Shown here piece by piece: positions 1-6,945 of a DNA stretch of 64,000 nucleotides. The stretch covers positions 434,001-498,000 of the forward strand of contig JADCER010000005.1 of assembly GCA_020249925.1 (NCBI GenBank). Direction: 5' to 3'. The position numbers and the translations under genes were made by a program. The notes beneath the pieces were generated by a model, which saw only the letters and a list, made by a program, of their open reading frames with translations, made no database searches and was not told the origin of the DNA. The stretch is from Roseomonas sp. GTDB lineage: Bacteria; Pseudomonadota; Alphaproteobacteria; Acetobacterales; Acetobacteraceae. Every line of letters starts with the position of its first letter. Positions within the stretch are counted from its first letter, which is position 1.

Positions 1-1036
1 CGGCGGGCGGAAGCTTGGCCCCACCGCCACCGGCGCGGCCCGCCTCGGCTTCAATCGCAAGGCAAGTATCCATCGGCGTCCCGTCTTCACGCTCGCCCAC
101 TGTCACCACTTCCAAGCGGAAAGGCATTTCCGCCCCGTCTTCATCATCCTTGGCGGCTTGGACTATCGCCACACTCGGCGCGCCCTCGGCGCCTTTCTTC
201 ACCTGCAAGATCAGATCGGCGGCCCCCATCAGGGCGCCCGATCCCCTTGGCGTCTTCGCGTCTTCCGCCTTCGCGCCGTGATGCACCACCACCACCGCCG
301 CGCCGGTTTCGTGGCGTATCGCGTCACATTCAACCACGAATCCCCCCATGTCTTGCGCGGCGTCTTCGTTGCCATCGCCAAAGGTGCGGGCCAGCGTGTC
401 AATGATTACCAGATCGGCGGCATGGGCTTTGGCGGCTTCGCGCAATGTTTCGGCGTCTTCGCCGGGCGGGCCAATCTGGGCAGGCTGGGCAATGATCGCA
501 AAGCGCCCTTCATCATCCCCCAGGGCTTCGCGCAAAGCCTGCAACCGCGCGCCCATACCGCCCGCGCCCTCGGCGGCAACGTATAGAACCCGCAACGGGC
601 GGGGCGCTTTCCTGCCCCACATGCCTTGCCCAAGCGCCAGGCCATAGGCCAAGCGCAGCGCCAGAAAGCTTTTCCCGCTTTTCGGCGCGCCCCATAGGAC
701 AATCAATTCCGCCACCGCGAATAAGCCTTGCAGCAAATAGGCGCGCGGTGGGGCGTTCAAGATTTCCGCCACGCTATGAACGCGAAGCCGGCCATATTGG
801 CGCGGCGGCGTTTCGATTACCGCGCCATTGGCTTGCAAGATTGCATCAGGATCGGCGGGCGCTTCCACCGGGGCGGGTTCCGGCTCAGGATCGGGCCCAA
901 TAATCGGCGTCTCGTTTCCGTAGTCATCAACCGGCATAGCGCCCCAATGCTCCGGCGCGGCTTCATGCGGTGGCGCATCAAGCCAATCTTTCGGCGGATT
1001 GATCCGAATTTCTGCCGTGCTTTGCGCGTCAATCAT
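1..1036 (-). CDS. RepA/RecA-like AAA ATPase of the mobile element (partial, C-terminus off the left edge)
   Basis: The open frame starts at 1036 and reads without a stop to the window edge, so at least 345 residues are present. After a proline- and acid-rich N-terminus of about 80 residues comes a RecA-like ATPase core. Its Walker A motif is GAPKSGKS near residue 117, and its Walker B is LVIIDT near residue 212, followed by a VVVVHH strand and a PRGSGAL turn. This is the pattern of AAA_25/RepA-type hexameric helicases carried by plasmids, phages and satellites. The start codon overlaps the stop of the upstream primase-like gene (ATGA), so the two are probably translated together. The likely role is unwinding or loading during element replication. 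A purely regulatory ATPase is a less likely alternative. Confidence 0.8.
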   Translation of the reverse strand, partial: MIDAQSTAEIRINPPKDWLDAPPHEAAPEHWGAMPVDDYGNETPIIGPDPEPEPAPVEAPADPDAILQANGAVIETPPRQYGRLRVHSVAEILNAPPRAYLLQGLFAVAELIVLWGAPKSGKSFLALRLAYGLALGQGMWGRKAPRPLRVLYVAAEGAGGMGARLQALREALGDDEGRFAIIAQPAQIGPPGEDAETLREAAKAHAADLVIIDTLARTFGDGNEDAAQDMGGFVVECDAIRHETGAAVVVVHHGAKAEDAKTPRGSGALMGAADLILQVKKGAEGAPSVAIVQAAKDDEDGAEMPFRLEVVTVGEREDGTPMDTCLAIEAEAGRAGGGGAKLPPA

Positions 1037-1971
1037 TGGCGCCCGCCTTTCAGGGCTTCATCCCAATCACCGGAAGGCGGGGCGATAATGCGCGCGGCCT
1101 TGCCTGCATTGCGCCAGCGTTGCGCGGTTTGCCTTGCGGCGGCCATTCCGGGCGGATCAGCATCGGCGAAGATCGCCAAGCTTTCGGCGCCGGGGACTAT
1201 CGGAAAGCGCCCCACCGCGCCCGCGCATGTTGCGGCCCATACAGGGCGCCAGCCTGCCCTTTGCATCACCGCAAGCGCCGTTTCTATGCCCTCGGCAATG
1301 CCAAGCGCCGGGCCTTCAAGCGGGGCCAGCCGGATCACGCCAGATCGGCCTAGCATCACCTTTACGCGCTCGCCCTCGGCCTTCGCCGATCCATCGGGCG
1401 CAAGATAGGTGCAATGGGTTCCCACCGGCTCCCCAGTTTCGGCGCATGTCATCAGCGCCAGCATGGCAGGGCCGGGCGGGCCGCAATCTTTGTTGCGCCA
1501 TGCCCTCGGGTGAAAGCGCAGCGGCGCGGCGTCTTCCAGGGTAAGCCCTCGGCTGGCGAGATACTTTTCCGCAAGCGTCCCGCGTGCCGGCATTGCTTCC
1601 GCCCACAAGCGCCGGGCCAGATCAGCCGTGCCACTCTCGGGCGGGCTTGCGGTGGGCGTAGGCGGCTTTGGTGGAAGCGGTGGGGTGTAACTACCAGGCG
1701 CAGCGCCAAGCCATGCGCGCGCCCACCGGAAGGCTTCGCGCGGCTCGCAGCGGCGGGCATGGCAGATCAGCGCCAAGGCGTCACCTTTCGCCGATCCGGA
1801 ATAATCGCAAAACGTCCCGCGTTTCGGCCCGGCAACCCGCACCGCAAGGGCGCCTTTTCTGCCAAAGCGGATTTCATCGCGGGCGCGCATGGTGGGCGCG
1901 GCTTGCAGCAATTCCAGCGCCAGCGGTTCGATCCGATCCGCAAGGGCGCTCTTCAATTCTTCAACCGTCAT
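1033..1971 (-). CDS. Toprim-domain primase-like protein (DUF7146/Toprim_3 type)
   Basis: This 312-residue protein has an N-terminal region with a CxY...CHARRC pattern, a reduced form of the zinc-binding/primase N-terminus of phage primases. A C-terminal Toprim domain carries the acidic motifs GIAEGIETAL (about residues 228-237) and FADADPPG (about 268-275), which coordinate metal. Phage and satellite primases of this kind make primers for element replication. The start at 1971 is supported by an AAGGA ribosome site about 10 bases upstream. It overlaps the RepA-like ATPase gene by 4 bases, forming a primase-helicase module. The family call is firm; primase activity is inferred. Confidence 0.8.
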   Translation of the reverse strand: MTVEELKSALADRIEPLALELLQAAPTMRARDEIRFGRKGALAVRVAGPKRGTFCDYSGSAKGDALALICHARRCEPREAFRWARAWLGAAPGSYTPPLPPKPPTPTASPPESGTADLARRLWAEAMPARGTLAEKYLASRGLTLEDAAPLRFHPRAWRNKDCGPPGPAMLALMTCAETGEPVGTHCTYLAPDGSAKAEGERVKVMLGRSGVIRLAPLEGPALGIAEGIETALAVMQRAGWRPVWAATCAGAVGRFPIVPGAESLAIFADADPPGMAAARQTAQRWRNAGKAARIIAPPSGDWDEALKGGRQ

Positions 1972-2010
1972 AGGCGAAAATCCTTAATCGCCCCTTGCCA
2001 GCCGTGCCGC

Positions 2011-2053
2011 GAATTGCTACCTTTCTTTGTGACTCAAAGACTTTTCGCAATTC
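2011..2053. repeat. Concentric inverted repeats in the element's control region
   Basis: GAATTGC (2011-2017) pairs with GCAATTC (2047-2053). Inside these, TCTTTG (2024-2029) pairs with CAAAGA (2035-2040) around a 5-base loop. Both pairs share the same centre near 2032. The structure lies between the primase gene start and the upstream small genes. It could be an operator for the HTH protein, an RNA hairpin in the leader of the primase mRNA, or part of an origin. The sequence does not decide between these. Confidence 0.55.
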
Positions 2054-2056
2054 TAG

Positions 2057-2084
2057 CCGCGCCCTAGCAATGGGGCGCGGTTTT
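2057..2084 (+). terminator. GC-rich hairpin followed by TTTT
   Basis: CCGCGCCC (2057-2064) pairs with GGGCGCGG (2073-2080) across an 8-base loop, followed on the + strand by TTTT. This is terminator-like on the + strand, although all nearby genes read on the - strand. On the - strand it sits directly after the stop of the small membrane peptide and has no U tract. It may stop incoming or antisense transcription, or attenuate the primase operon. Confidence 0.45.
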
Positions 2085-2176
2085 CATTTTGTGGCGATGT
2101 GGAACAACGCGGTGAGGCCCAAAATTGCCAGCGCCGGCCCCACCATCAGCAGGGCGGCCTTTATGTGGCGGATCAT
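2084..2176 (-). CDS. Small single-span membrane peptide (30 aa), hypothetical
   Basis: A 30-residue frame starts at 2176. It has a short basic N-terminus (MIRHIK) and then a continuous hydrophobic stretch of about 20 residues ending in HIATK, which is a classic single transmembrane helix. Its ATG overlaps the stop of the upstream HTH gene (ATGA), like the other couplings in this element, and this is the main argument that it is real. The function is unknown. Small membrane peptides in mobile elements can be toxins, holin-like or exclusion factors, but nothing here specifies which. Chance is possible at this length. Confidence 0.4.
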   Translation of the reverse strand: MIRHIKAALLMVGPALAILGLTALFHIATK

Positions 2177-2376
2177 GGCGCGGCCCCCAACAAGCGGCGG
2201 AAGCTTTCGCCCGTGATCACGTTAGTCCCGCCAATCTTCCGCATTTCCAGCTTCCCGCTCGCAGCAAGGCGCCGGATGGTTGAACGGCTCCAAGGGCCAA
2301 GGCGCACCGCTTGGCTTATGGTGAAGGCCAGCGCTTGCGGATTCGGTTCCGGGCGGTTTGGTGAAAGTCTCGGCAT
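2173..2376 (-). CDS. Small helix-turn-helix DNA-binding protein (AlpA/excisionase-like)
   Basis: This 67-residue protein has a winged-helix-type core: a short ISQAVRLG helix, a WSRSTIRRLAASGKL recognition segment and a KIGGTNVITGESFRRLL wing and helix. The pattern is that of MerR-like HTH_17 proteins used as excisionases or AlpA-type activators next to integrase genes. The ATG at 2376 is preceded by AAAGG at suitable spacing; a GTG at 2385 is an alternative. Its place between integrase and replication genes fits a switch controlling excision and replication. The fold call is moderate and the exact role is inferred. Confidence 0.65.
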   Translation of the reverse strand: MPRLSPNRPEPNPQALAFTISQAVRLGPWSRSTIRRLAASGKLEMRKIGGTNVITGESFRRLLGAAP

Positions 2377-2465
2377 TTTCAGCACCTTTCGAGAATCGCG
2401 CGGCGCGTTTCTGCGCCGTGGTGCTGGTTCACATAGGGCTAAAAGTTGCCAAGGCGAAAATATAT

Positions 2466-3011
2466 TTATTCGCTGATTTTTGTCATTTTCAGGCTTGGTA
2501 AGTCGCCATGCCTCGGGCGGCCTCTCGGCCTTTCCAGTTTCACGCCAAAGGGGTGAGGGGTTCGGGCTTTAATCGCGCGGCGGATTTCTTGAGCTATAGC
2601 TTCAACGGATTGCCCGGCTTGTTTCTCCCACAGAAAGGCGGCTTGCTGTTTGATGATCCTATCGCGTGTCACCTTTCGCGCGTTACCCGGCTCTTCTCTC
2701 CCCAGCCAATCCCCGGCCACGGCGTCAAACATCGCGCAAAGAAACGCGGCCCGTTGCTCGTTAGACTTAGCCGGGCGCCCGCGCCGGCGCTTGGCGATTG
2801 CCTGCCATTGCGCGCGGGCTTTGTCATCGCCCACCATCCGGCAAAGCGCCTCGAACAATGCGCGCGCCTCGGCAAGCTTTGTTTCCGGCGTTGCCATCAA
2901 TTCCAGCGCCAGCGCCATGCGGTAGGCGCGTTCTTCCACACTCTCTGGCGCTTTGCCTTCCGGCTCAGGCGGGACGGCTTCCCCCGCGCCGGCTTTGGGC
3001 TTGCGCGCCAT
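2466..3011 (-). CDS. Hypothetical AT-hook-like basic protein of the element
   Basis: This 181-residue hydrophilic protein has no recognised enzyme motif. RGRP cores flanked by basic residues occur at about residues 77-80 and 163-166, resembling minor-groove AT-hooks. The middle part is helical, with KVTRDRIIKQQAAFLWEKQAGQSVEAIAQEIRRAI. The ATG at 3011 overlaps the integrase stop (TAATG), so translation is probably coupled. This start was chosen over an upstream in-frame codon because it matches the tight gene packing. It may be a DNA-binding accessory or regulatory factor; the function is unknown. Confidence 0.6.
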   Translation of the reverse strand: MARKPKAGAGEAVPPEPEGKAPESVEERAYRMALALELMATPETKLAEARALFEALCRMVGDDKARAQWQAIAKRRRGRPAKSNEQRAAFLCAMFDAVAGDWLGREEPGNARKVTRDRIIKQQAAFLWEKQAGQSVEAIAQEIRRAIKARTPHPFGVKLERPRGRPRHGDLPSLKMTKISE

Positions 3012-4372
3012 TACCGCGCGCCCATGGTGCGGGCTGGTAGGCTCACCACCGGGGCGGGCGCTTTCGTGCAATGCTGGCCCCAGGCTTCCATCAAGCCTAT
3101 GCGCCGCTCAAACAGATCAGATCGGCGATAGCGCCCGGCTACCTTGTTTGCGTCTTCATGCGCCAAAGCTTTTTCGGCGGCGTCCCGTTCCGCAGGGTGG
3201 CAATCATCGCACCATGTCCGGAAGGTGGCGCGCCAGCCGTGCGGCACCACCGGGCGCCCGGAAGGATCAACCCATTTCGGCCCATCCTCGCCCTCATTCA
3301 TGCGCCGGATCACGGCGAGAAGCGCCATATCCGTGAAGGGGCCGGTTCGGGAAATGTTCGGGAATATCCAGCTATCGCCCGCAATCCGGGCCAGCTTGGG
3401 CAGATCAGCCGGCGCCACCTTCACGCCATAGGCTCGCGAATAGGCGGTGGCGAGGGTTTGCAGCATGGCGGAAGATAGCGGGACGCGGTGGGGTGGCGGC
3501 TCGGAAAGCTTACGGCCTTTCATCACCAGGCCGGGCACGGTTAACACGGCTTCCCCCCCATCGAAGCTAATCCAATTCCAGCGCAGCGCGCGGGCTTCAC
3601 CGGATCGAAGCGCGCTTAGGGCGGCGAAGCGAAGCGCCACCGGGGCCAAGCCGGGCAGCTTGTCCAAGGCTTCGAAAAATGCCGGGGCTTGTCGCCATGC
3701 CAGCGCAGGGTGGCCACGTTCTCCGGCTTGTTTGGTGAACCCAAGATGGCGCAGCGTCCTAACATCGGCGGCGGTGGCATCGGCGCCCCATTTTTGCGCG
3801 GCGGCGAAACGCAAAACGGCTCCAATTCTGCGAAGCGTTTTGGCGGCAATGATCGGCTTTTCGTGCCAGATCGGCAGGATGCAATCCCGCACCATTTCCC
3901 GCGTGATGCTCGCCACCGGCAGTTTCATCAGCGGCGCGGCGTGTAGTTCCAGGCTTGATTGCCACATATGCGCCGTGCGGGCGTTCTTCCATGAAGGCGC
4001 CTCGGCCTTAATCACCGCCTCGGCTACCTTGGCAAAGATGCGCCGCTCTGCCTCTTCCTCGGCCTTCCGGGCCTCCTCTAGGGCCTTCCGGGCTTCGCGG
4101 CGGGCTTTCACCGGATCGGCGCCCTTGCGGGCTTCCTCAAGCGCCTTTTCAGCTTTGCGGCGGGCCTCGGCAAGCGTCACGGCGGGATAACCCCCCAGGC
4201 CGGCTTCCCGGCGTTTCCCGGCATGCGTAAACCGCACAAGCCAAGATTTCCCGCCCGTCGTTTCAACCTGCAGCAGCAGGCCGCCCCCATCAGAAAGCCG
4301 GTAGGGCTTTTCGCGCGCCTTAGCGGCTTTAATCGTCGCGTCGTCCAGATTGTCCAGTCTTCTTCTCGGCAT
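3011..4372 (-). CDS. Tyrosine recombinase (P4-type integrase with arm-binding domain)
   Basis: This 453-residue protein has an N-terminal DUF4102 arm-binding domain (about residues 5-90, with YRLSDGGGLLLQV and GLGGYPAVTLAEAR). A charged linker rich in Glu, Ala, Arg and Lys follows (about 75-112), then a core-binding domain and the catalytic domain. Visible active-site residues are R256 (ALRSGEARAL), H378 and R381 (HGWR), H405 (AHED) and the nucleophile Y415 (GRYRR). The protein catalyses site-specific integration and excision of the element. It is the outermost element gene, next to a possible tRNA-like attachment scar. Integrases of this family usually target tRNA 3' ends. Confidence 0.93.
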   Translation of the reverse strand: MPRRRLDNLDDATIKAAKAREKPYRLSDGGGLLLQVETTGGKSWLVRFTHAGKRREAGLGGYPAVTLAEARRKAEKALEEARKGADPVKARREARKALEEARKAEEEAERRIFAKVAEAVIKAEAPSWKNARTAHMWQSSLELHAAPLMKLPVASITREMVRDCILPIWHEKPIIAAKTLRRIGAVLRFAAAQKWGADATAADVRTLRHLGFTKQAGERGHPALAWRQAPAFFEALDKLPGLAPVALRFAALSALRSGEARALRWNWISFDGGEAVLTVPGLVMKGRKLSEPPPHRVPLSSAMLQTLATAYSRAYGVKVAPADLPKLARIAGDSWIFPNISRTGPFTDMALLAVIRRMNEGEDGPKWVDPSGRPVVPHGWRATFRTWCDDCHPAERDAAEKALAHEDANKVAGRYRRSDLFERRIGLMEAWGQHCTKAPAPVVSLPARTMGAR

Positions 4373-4566
4373 GGCATGGCCTCAAAAGTGTGGGGAGACG
4401 AAAGGCGTGGTTTTTTCACTCCCCACATTACTCCCCACACTCGGGCCTTGCAATATCAAAACGGTTCTAAGCGGTTCAAGGTATCATTTTCGCTTTGAAA
4501 TTCGCGGAAATTGTCGGGCTTTGGTATGGGTTTCGGAGCTGGTTTGAAACGCCTTAAAGCGGCGCA

Positions 4567-4594
4567 ATGGTTCCGGCTCTGGGCACCATTTTTT
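4567..4594 (+). other. Possible attachment-site scar resembling a tRNA-Phe 3' end
   Basis: Positions 4569-4588 read GGTTCCGGCTCTGGGCACCA followed by a T run. Many alphaproteobacterial tRNA-Phe genes end in ...CCGCCTCTGGGCACCA after a GGTTCGAAT T-arm. Here the T-loop is broken and no tRNA body lies upstream, so it is not a functional tRNA. The stretch from 4373 to 4708 has no gene. A partial tRNA 3' end 195 bases outside the integrase gene is what a duplicated or decayed attachment site would look like. The match is by eye and from memory of the family. Confidence 0.45.
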
Positions 4595-4645
4595 CTCCAG
4601 AAACCTCAAAATACGCATCAGGCACGGGGATTGCTCGGCCTAGCC

Positions 4646-4677
4646 GGGGGCGCTGCCCCTGTAACCCGGACTCCGCC
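4646..4677 (+). repeat. Short derivative of the GGGGGCGCTGCCCC intergenic repeat
   Basis: GGGGGCGCTGCCCC (4646-4659) is followed directly by TGTAACCCGGACTCCGCC (4660-4677). These two parts resemble the left and right ends of the longer repeat at 6047-6162, as if the middle had been deleted. It sits in the leader of the NADH dehydrogenase gene. Confidence 0.5.
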
Positions 4678-4708
4678 AATTCGGGCGACCCGGATCGGAG
4701 CGTAAGGC

Positions 4709-6040
4709 ATGAACGCGACCCAAGGTACCAAAACGCCACATCGCATTGTCGTGGCAGGCGGCGGGGCGGCAGGGTTGGAACTGGTGACCCGGCTAGGCCA
4801 TCGCTATGCCCGAACTGGCGAGGCCGAGGTCACGCTGGTGGAGCGCGCCCGCACCCATCTGTGGAAGCCGCTTCTGCATGCGGTGGCTGCCGGCAGCCTT
4901 GATCGGGATCGGCACGAACTGCATTACCTGAGGCAGGCACACAACCACCATTTCACCTACCGCTTCGGGCCCATGACCGGCATTGACCGGGAAGCGCGTG
5001 AGGTCCTGGTGGGTGCCACCTTCGATGATGAAGGCCGCCAGGTCACGCCGCCAAGCCGCGTGCCCTATGATACGCTCGTCATCTGCATCGGCAGCGTCAC
5101 CAATGATTTCGGCACACCAGGCGCGGCAGAGCACGCGGTGCCGTTGGAAAACGTGGCGCAAGCAAGCCGCTTCCATCGCCGCTTAGTGAATGCGTGCCTG
5201 CGCGCCAATAGCCAATCCGAACCGGTGCGCCCGGGCCAGCTTCATGTCGCGATCATCGGCGCGGGGGCCACCGGCACGGAATTGGCCGCCGAACTGCACC
5301 GCACCTTGCGCGCCGTTGTCGCTTATGGCCTGGACAGGATTGACCCGGCGCGCGATGTCCGCATCCGCCTGATTGAAGCCGCTCCCCGCATCCTGCCCGC
5401 ACTGCCCGAACGCATCTCCGCCGCCACCGCGAAATTGTTGGAGGATTTGGGCGTTGAAGTCCTGGCTGGTCGCCGTGTGGCCGAAGTGCGCGCCGATGGT
5501 GTGGTGTTGGCCGATGGTGATGTCATCCCGGGAGAGCTCGTGGTCTGGGCCGCCGGCGTGAAAGGCCCCCCGGTGCTCCGCAATATCGGTGGGCTGGAGA
5601 CGACCCCCAATGATCAGCTTGTGGTACTGCCCACGCTTCAAACCTCGCGCGATCCGGACATTTTCGCCCTTGGCGATTGCGCGGCCTGCCCGCGGCCGGA
5701 TGGCAAGGGCAATCTGCCGCCACGCGCGCAAGCCGCGCATCAGCAGGCCAATCATCTTTTCCGCCAGATTGACCGCAAGCTGCGTGGGCTTGAAGTGGAG
5801 CCCTTTGCCTATCGCGATTTCGGATCATTGGTGTCGCTCGGCAAATACTCAACCGTCGGCAGCCTGATGGGCTTCCTGGTTGGGCGCAGCATGTTCATCG
5901 AAGGCTATTTTGCGCGGATGATGTATCGGTCCTTGTACAAGATGCACCAGACCGCGCTGCATGGGCATGCGCCGGTGCTATGGAAAACGCTGGTCGGGCT
6001 GGTGGCGGACCGCGGGCAGCCGCAGGTGAAGCTGCATTGA
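4709..6040 (+). CDS. Type II NADH dehydrogenase-like FAD/NAD(P)-dependent oxidoreductase
   Basis: This 443-residue flavoprotein has two dinucleotide-binding folds. An N-terminal FAD site reads VVAGGGAAGLEL (about residues 14-25), and an NADH site reads AIIGAGATGTELAAEL (about 180-195). A second FAD contact is IFALGDCAA, about residue 322. The C-terminal part has the amphipathic character of NDH-2 enzymes that bind the inner membrane and reduce ubiquinone with NADH without pumping protons. Length and motif order match the family. A GGAG-containing ribosome site precedes the ATG. It is the first host gene beyond the integrated element. A quinone- or sulfide-oxidising relative cannot be fully excluded. 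Confidence 0.85.
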   Translation: MNATQGTKTPHRIVVAGGGAAGLELVTRLGHRYARTGEAEVTLVERARTHLWKPLLHAVAAGSLDRDRHELHYLRQAHNHHFTYRFGPMTGIDREAREVLVGATFDDEGRQVTPPSRVPYDTLVICIGSVTNDFGTPGAAEHAVPLENVAQASRFHRRLVNACLRANSQSEPVRPGQLHVAIIGAGATGTELAAELHRTLRAVVAYGLDRIDPARDVRIRLIEAAPRILPALPERISAATAKLLEDLGVEVLAGRRVAEVRADGVVLADGDVIPGELVVWAAGVKGPPVLRNIGGLETTPNDQLVVLPTLQTSRDPDIFALGDCAACPRPDGKGNLPPRAQAAHQQANHLFRQIDRKLRGLEVEPFAYRDFGSLVSLGKYSTVGSLMGFLVGRSMFIEGYFARMMYRSLYKMHQTALHGHAPVLWKTLVGLVADRGQPQVKLH

Positions 6041-6046
6041 AGGGGT

Positions 6047-6162
6047 GGGGGCGCTGCCCCCAGACCCTCGCCGGGGTGCGCCGCAGGCGCTAGCCTGTGG
6101 CGGGCGTAGGGTTGGTGTGGCGGCTGCGCCCAAGCTCAAGCCGTGTCACCCCGGACCCCGCC
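6047..6162 (+). repeat. Intergenic repeat, left copy flanking the restriction-modification genes
   Basis: The unit starts with the near-palindrome GGGGGCGCTGCCCCC (6047-6061), continues through a variable middle and ends in ACCCCGGACCCCGCC (6148-6162). Positions 6106-6162 match the reverse complement of 7710-7766 at 52 of 57 positions by eye. It lies directly after the NADH dehydrogenase stop. It forms an inverted pair with the copy after the nuclease gene. Confidence 0.75.
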
Positions 6163-6178
6163 GTAAAGCAGTTAGGCG

Positions 6179-6208
6179 TTGACTGTGGACGGGGTGACGT
6201 GAACATAA
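6179..6208 (+). promoter_or_regulatory. Candidate promoter for the methylase gene
   Basis: TTGACT (6179-6184) is followed 18 bases later by ACATAA (6203-6208). It lies about 40 bases upstream of the methylase ATG. The -35 is good and the -10 is imperfect. It lies just inside the left repeat, so the cassette would carry its own promoter. Confidence 0.35.
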
Positions 6209-6247
6209 GGGGAATAGAGAATCAAGGCGATTCGGTGGGAGTCCCGC

Positions 6248-6904
6248 ATGCAGGAAGACGCTGGTAAGGACTTGCGGGCAGTGGTGGCGGGGCGGCAATT
6301 TGGCACCATCCTGGCCGACCCCCCGTGGCAATTTCAAAACCGTACTGGCAAAATCGCCCCCGAGCATCGTCGGCTTTCGCGCTACGACACGATGACGCTT
6401 GACGATATAAAGGCGCTGCCGGTGGCCGAGGCGGCGGCGCCTGTGGCGCATCTCTATCTTTGGGTCCCGAATGCACTATTGCCGGAGGGCTTGCAGGTCA
6501 TGGCGGCCTGGGGCTTCAACTATAAATCGAACATCGTCTGGCACAAAATCCGCAAGGATGGTGGCTCAGACGGCCGTGGCGTCGGCTTTTATTTTCGTAA
6601 CGTGACGGAATTGCTCCTGTTCGGTGTGCGCGGCAAGAACGCGCGTACCCTGCCACCCGGACGCAGGCAGGTGAACTTGCTCAGCACCCGCAAACGCGAG
6701 CATTCGCGCAAACCTGATGAGATTTACCCCATCATCGAAGCCTGTTCATCTGGCCCGAGGCTTGAACTTTTTGCCCGTGGCCAGCGCAAGGGCTGGAGCG
6801 TTTGGGGCGATCAGGCGGGGGAAGGTTACGCACCCTCCTGGCCGACGTATCGGCATAATTCGGCAAATGATCTGCTGAGCCTGATCAATATTCCGGCGGA
6901 ATGA
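6248..6904 (+). CDS. MT-A70 family DNA adenine N6-methyltransferase (modification subunit)
   Basis: This 218-residue protein carries the catalytic DPPW motif at about residues 24-27 (ILADPPWQF). Typical MT-A70 elements follow: LYLWVPNALL, a GFNYKSNIVWHKIRKDGG strand region, a GVGFYFRNVTELLLFGVRG segment and a C-terminal LELFARGQRKGWSVWGDQ block. The family transfers methyl from S-adenosylmethionine to adenine N6. The gene directly precedes a BglII-like nuclease gene on the same strand with a 41-base gap. It is therefore read as the protective partner of a type II restriction system. Its recognition sequence cannot be read from this sequence. Confidence 0.88.
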   Translation: MQEDAGKDLRAVVAGRQFGTILADPPWQFQNRTGKIAPEHRRLSRYDTMTLDDIKALPVAEAAAPVAHLYLWVPNALLPEGLQVMAAWGFNYKSNIVWHKIRKDGGSDGRGVGFYFRNVTELLLFGVRGKNARTLPPGRRQVNLLSTRKREHSRKPDEIYPIIEACSSGPRLELFARGQRKGWSVWGDQAGEGYAPSWPTYRHNSANDLLSLINIPAE

Positions 6905-6945
6905 CGCGCAACGGCGAATGATGCAAAGCCGCGAAAGCACATCCC

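Noticed and set aside
4567..4594. A functional tRNA-Phe gene
   Set aside because: The T-loop is incomplete and no D-arm or anticodon arm lies upstream; only a 3'-end-like fragment is present.
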